Source: Faecalicoccus sp. (lineage in GTDB: Bacteria > Bacillota_I > Bacilli_A > Erysipelotrichales > Erysipelotrichaceae). Taken from it: a stretch of DNA of 10,114 bases. Shown here in pieces: positions 8,153 to 10,114 of the stretch (the first letter of the stretch is position 1; every line of letters begins with the position of its first letter). The notes under the pieces were generated by a model. The model searched no databases and was not told the origin of the DNA. It saw only the letters and a program-made list of their open reading frames with translations. The position numbers and the translations under genes were made by a program. The stretch lies in the NCBI GenBank assembly GCA_017941505.1, contig JAGAWH010000149.1, positions 1 to 10,114 of the forward strand, read 5' to 3'.

Positions 8153-8352
8153 CGGATTTCTATCCTTTGTTCATCAATTTGAATACAATCTCCCTTATAA
8201 AGCTTTTTTCCTCTTCTTTGTTCCGGTTGTCCGTTGACATAGACCTTGTGTTCCTGAAGAAAAAATTTAGCCTGTCCTCCACTATAGATAAAATCACAGG
8301 CCTTTAATAATTGAGATAATGTAATATAGTCATTTTCTAACTTAAAATCCAT
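8149..8352 (-). CDS. yaaA: Small S4-domain RNA-binding protein (YaaA/RlbA family)
   Basis: A 67-residue protein made almost entirely of one S4 RNA-binding fold. The core is ITLSQLLKACDFIYSGGQAKFFL, followed by the signature VYVNGQPEQRRGKKLYKGD and a closing IQIDEQRIEI strand. This is the protein found next to recF near the origin in most Bacillota. It is thought to act on ribosomal RNA or ribosome assembly, but its exact role is not fixed by the sequence. The ATG is preceded by AAAGGGGA (8365-8358) with a 5-base spacer and is the first gene after the promoter at about 8376. It overlaps recF by four bases (ATGA). It is basic, as expected for an RNA binder. Confidence 0.93.
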   Translation of the reverse strand: MDFKLENDYITLSQLLKACDFIYSGGQAKFFLQEHKVYVNGQPEQRRGKKLYKGDCIQIDEQRIEIR

Positions 8353-8375
8353 GAAGTTCCCCTTTATGCTTTAGT

Positions 8376-8405
8376 ATTATACCATATTTTGAATTTTATA
8401 ACTAT
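8376..8405 (-). promoter_or_regulatory. Promoter of the yaaA-recF-gyrB-gyrA operon
   Basis: TATAAT at 8381-8376 is preceded by TGG, giving an extended -10 element. The -35 region, about 17 bases upstream, is poor (around TAGTTA), which an extended -10 can offset. The start would be near 8369, leaving a leader of only about 17 bases that consists mostly of the yaaA ribosome binding site. Confidence 0.7.
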
Positions 8406-8420
8406 AAGAATCCCCCCTAT

Positions 8421-8452
8421 TTGAAAATAAAAAAAGCCTTAAACAGGCTTTT
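8421..8452 (-). terminator. Rho-independent terminator after dnaN
   Basis: AAAAGCCT (8452-8445) pairs with AGGCTTTT (8439-8432) around a 5-base loop, and the minus strand continues as a T-rich run to about 8421. It starts eight bases past the dnaN stop and separates dnaA-dnaN from the gyrase operon. The plus-strand reading also has a short T-run, so weak two-way activity is possible. Confidence 0.9.
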
Positions 8453-8459
8453 AAATGAA

Positions 8460-9584
8460 TCAATCGTAACTTCTTACTGGTACAATGATCATAATAGCAG
8501 AATCGTCTTCCGGATTGATGATACGAATTGGTTTCATTAACCCTGAAAATTTTAATTCTACTTTTTCACAATGTAATGCTCTTACTGCATCCAGCAAAAA
8601 GGATCCGTTACATGTTAATGTCAATGGTTCTCCTTGATAAATACAATCTGTCATAACTTCATCGGAGTTACCAATTTCTGATGAACTTGTTTTTACACGA
8701 ACGATGTCTTCCGAACATTCTAATTTAACCAGATGGATCTTATCGTTCCGAATAAAGTTTGTACGATCTACGATACTGGTCAGTTCATGAGATGATACGA
8801 CCAAAGTAGCTACGCTGCTTGTTGGAATGATTCGTTCAACCTCAGGAAAGCTTCCATCCAAAAGACGTGTCTGGAAGATGGTCTGATCAAAGATGAATTG
8901 CGCTTTCTTTCGATCGATATACATATCTATTTGTTGTTGTTCATCGGATAAAGATTTAACAACTTCGGATAAAGACTTATTCGGAATGGTTACGTTCATA
9001 TCTGCTTTCGAATCAATTGTTACTTTTTTTCTAGCCAGTCGATAAGAATCTGTACCGGAACAATACAACTGATTCTGTTGAATATTAAAGTTGATTCCCA
9101 TTAATACCGGTCTTTGTTGATCATTATCTCCACATGCATAAGCAGTCTGATTGACAATATCTTTTAGATCGGATGTACTGATATGAATGGCTGTTTCCGG
9201 TTGAGAGAAATCAATATTCGGATATTGTTCTGCCTCGATGCCATTTAAATTAAATTGTCCGTTATTGCTTGTAATGCGTACCAATTCAAAATCCATTAAT
9301 TCCATTTCAATAACAGGACTATCGATCTTACGTACGATTTCCAACAGATATTTTGAATCCATGACAATTGATCCTTCGGATTCAATCTTTAATTGATTTT
9401 GTTCATCCGATTCAATCATCGTGCGAATAGAAATATTAGAATCACTTCCTGTTAATATAATCTTATTGGCTTCTACACGAATATGGATACCGGATAAAGC
9501 TGGTAGCGGTGAGAACACGCTGATTGCACGAGATGTCACAGATAGCTTATTGTAAAAATATTTACGATCGATTGAGAATTTCAT
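8460..9584 (-). CDS. dnaN: DNA polymerase III beta subunit (sliding clamp)
   Basis: Forms the dimeric ring that tethers polymerase III and many repair factors to DNA. The product has 374 residues, the usual length, with three repeated clamp folds in sequence. It begins MKFSIDRKYFYNKL and contains the conserved LPALSGIHI stretch in domain 1 and GSFPEVERIIP in the middle. It ends in MIIVPVRSYD, matching the family's C-terminal strand that forms part of the partner-binding cleft. The frame is open upstream to 9659, across the DnaA-box region, but the ATG at 9584 is right: it starts the conserved N-terminus and has AAAGGAG (9599-9593) eight bases upstream. The gene follows dnaA after 140 bases and ends at its own terminator. 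No convincing separate promoter was seen, so co-transcription with dnaA is likely but unproven. Confidence 0.97.
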   Translation of the reverse strand: MKFSIDRKYFYNKLSVTSRAISVFSPLPALSGIHIRVEANKIILTGSDSNISIRTMIESDEQNQLKIESEGSIVMDSKYLLEIVRKIDSPVIEMELMDFELVRITSNNGQFNLNGIEAEQYPNIDFSQPETAIHISTSDLKDIVNQTAYACGDNDQQRPVLMGINFNIQQNQLYCSGTDSYRLARKKVTIDSKADMNVTIPNKSLSEVVKSLSDEQQQIDMYIDRKKAQFIFDQTIFQTRLLDGSFPEVERIIPTSSVATLVVSSHELTSIVDRTNFIRNDKIHLVKLECSEDIVRVKTSSSEIGNSDEVMTDCIYQGEPLTLTCNGSFLLDAVRALHCEKVELKFSGLMKPIRIINPEDDSAIMIIVPVRSYD

Positions 9585-9592
9585 AAATTCAT

Positions 9593-9599
9593 CTCCTTT
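9593..9599 (-). promoter_or_regulatory. Ribosome binding site that fixes the dnaN start
   Basis: AAAGGAG with an 8-base spacer to the ATG at 9584. It rules out upstream alternative starts in the open frame that would run through the origin sequences. Confidence 0.85.
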
Positions 9600-9600
9600 G

Positions 9601-9724
9601 TCTTTATTTATTAGTGTAACAATAATAAGGTGTGGAAAACGTGGATAACTTTTGATCAAATGCTTATTTTATCCATAAAACCTTGAATATACGTCTGTGG
9701 AAAAGCAGGGATTTATATGGAAAA
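9601..9724. other. oriC: Probable oriC segment between dnaA and dnaN
   Basis: The 140-base spacer holds at least four DnaA-box-like 9-mers: TGTGGAAAA (9631-9639), CGTGGATAA (9640-9648), TTATCCATA (9669-9677, opposite orientation) and TGTGGAAAA (9696-9704). A weaker TATGGAAAA is at 9716-9724. The consensus is TGTGGATAA/TTATCCACA. An A/T-rich stretch at 9601-9628 flanks the tandem pair. In Bacillus subtilis the dnaA-dnaN spacer carries the unwinding part of a two-part origin, with further boxes upstream of dnaA; that second part would lie outside this window. Confidence 0.82.
9617..9648 (+). other. Candidate basal unwinding element: tandem DnaA boxes plus DnaA-trios
   Basis: Two DnaA boxes abut without a gap at 9631-9648. 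On their left is a GG spacer (9629-9630), then triplets at 9617-9628 that read, from the boxes outward in the 3'-to-5' direction, AAT, AAT, AAC, AAT. This matches the published DnaA-trio pattern 3'-[G/A]A[T/A]-5', except for one C. An A/T-rich tract follows toward dnaN. The order boxes, short GC spacer, trios, A/T-rich DNA is that described for the basal unwinding system in B. subtilis. Confidence 0.65.
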
Positions 9725-10114
9725 CTATTCCAGGTTTTCCTTGATTTTTGTCATAGCGATAGAAAAAGCTTTGTCCTGTTTTAAAAGTTTGGCAGCTCTA
9801 TCATAAGAACTTTTGATCGTAGAATGATCTCTGTGTCCTAATTCATTGCCGATTTGTGTCCAAGACGTATCTAGCATTTCATGTGTTAAGTATACAAACA
9901 TATGACGCGCTGTTACCAGACGTTTTTGCCGGGATTTTCCTTCTATATCTCTATAAGACATGCCATAGAACCGGGTTACAGCTTTTTTTATCTGTTTTGG
10001 CGTTAATTTTTCCGGTTTTGACATAACAATCTGATCAGATAAAATCATTTTTGCAAAATCCAGGTCTATAACCTCCGGATTCTCCAAGGTTGCATTAAAT
10101 AAAAGTTTATTTAA
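9725..10114 (-). CDS. dnaA: Chromosomal replication initiator DnaA, C-terminal part only (5' end outside window)
   Basis: Initiator ATPase that binds DnaA boxes and melts the origin. The visible 129 codons cover the end of the AAA+ lid (LNKLLFNATLENPEVIDLDFA) and the whole DNA-binding domain IV. Residues KLTPKQIKKAVTRFYG begin domain IV, and KSRQKRLVTARHMFVYLTHEM is the basic-loop/helix region. IGNELGHRDHSTI is the DnaA signature, with Asp-His-Ser-Thr in place of the commoner Asp-His-Thr-Thr. The frame is open to the window edge at a codon boundary, so the TTG at 10087 is internal and not a start. The stop at 9727-9725 is followed by the DnaA-box spacer and dnaN, the classic arrangement. ATP-binding motifs lie outside the window. 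Confidence 0.96.
   Translation of the reverse strand, partial: LNKLLFNATLENPEVIDLDFAKMILSDQIVMSKPEKLTPKQIKKAVTRFYGMSYRDIEGKSRQKRLVTARHMFVYLTHEMLDTSWTQIGNELGHRDHSTIKSSYDRAAKLLKQDKAFSIAMTKIKENLE

Noticed and set aside
9585..9659. N-terminal extension of dnaN to 9659
   Set aside because: It runs through the DnaA boxes, and the ATG at 9584 has a strong ribosome binding site and starts the conserved clamp N-terminus.
9651..9660. TTTGATCAAA palindrome in the origin spacer as a separate operator
   Set aside because: A single short A/T-rich palindrome without a recurring partner; noted only as part of the origin sequence.
1..10114. A novel defence, mobile or CRISPR system
   Set aside because: I looked for repeats with spacers, transposase or recombinase motifs, terminal inverted repeats and unknown gene clusters. 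Apart from the pseudogene, all coding space is accounted for by conserved origin-region housekeeping genes.

Overview
This is a chromosomal replication-origin neighbourhood from a low-G+C Bacillota. The gene order dnaA-dnaN-yaaA-recF-gyrB-gyrA, the GGAGG-type ribosome binding sites and the T-box leaders all point to that phylum. The composition, the absence of the small gene found between recF and gyrB in Bacillus, and the protein sequences would fit an Erysipelotrichia-like gut anaerobe, but that is inference from memory of the families. Every convincing gene lies on the minus strand, so transcription runs from high to low coordinates.

Right end (8353-10114): the C-terminal part of dnaA enters from beyond the window. 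It is followed by a 140-base spacer rich in DnaA boxes that looks like the unwinding half of oriC, then dnaN with its own terminator. A strong extended -10 promoter follows directly.

Middle (2611-8381): this promoter appears to drive a tightly packed operon, yaaA-recF-gyrB-gyrA. yaaA/recF and recF/gyrB overlap and gyrB/gyrA are 12 bases apart. It ends in a terminator whose loop carries the gyrA stop codon. The products load and repair forks (RecF), manage supercoiling (gyrase) and bind RNA, probably at the ribosome (the S4 protein). GyrA has Val and GyrB has Asn at positions where substitutions are known to lower fluoroquinolone binding.

Left (1-2530): serS is preceded by a consensus-like promoter and a complete T-box leader with an AGC (Ser) specifier, so it should respond to uncharged tRNA-Ser. 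Its SerRS is of the TSEH/FRKEKGAHG/APPR type rather than the Bacillus type. Downstream of the serS terminator lies a second, very short T-box-like leader. It leads into a badly decayed gene for a TrpB2-type tryptophan synthase beta chain: N-terminus missing, two frameshifts and an internal deletion, running off the left edge.

I found no mobile element, CRISPR array, defence cassette or unknown multigene system. The points of interest are the origin architecture, the decaying T-box/trpB2 locus, the gyrase drug-site residues and the SerRS type.
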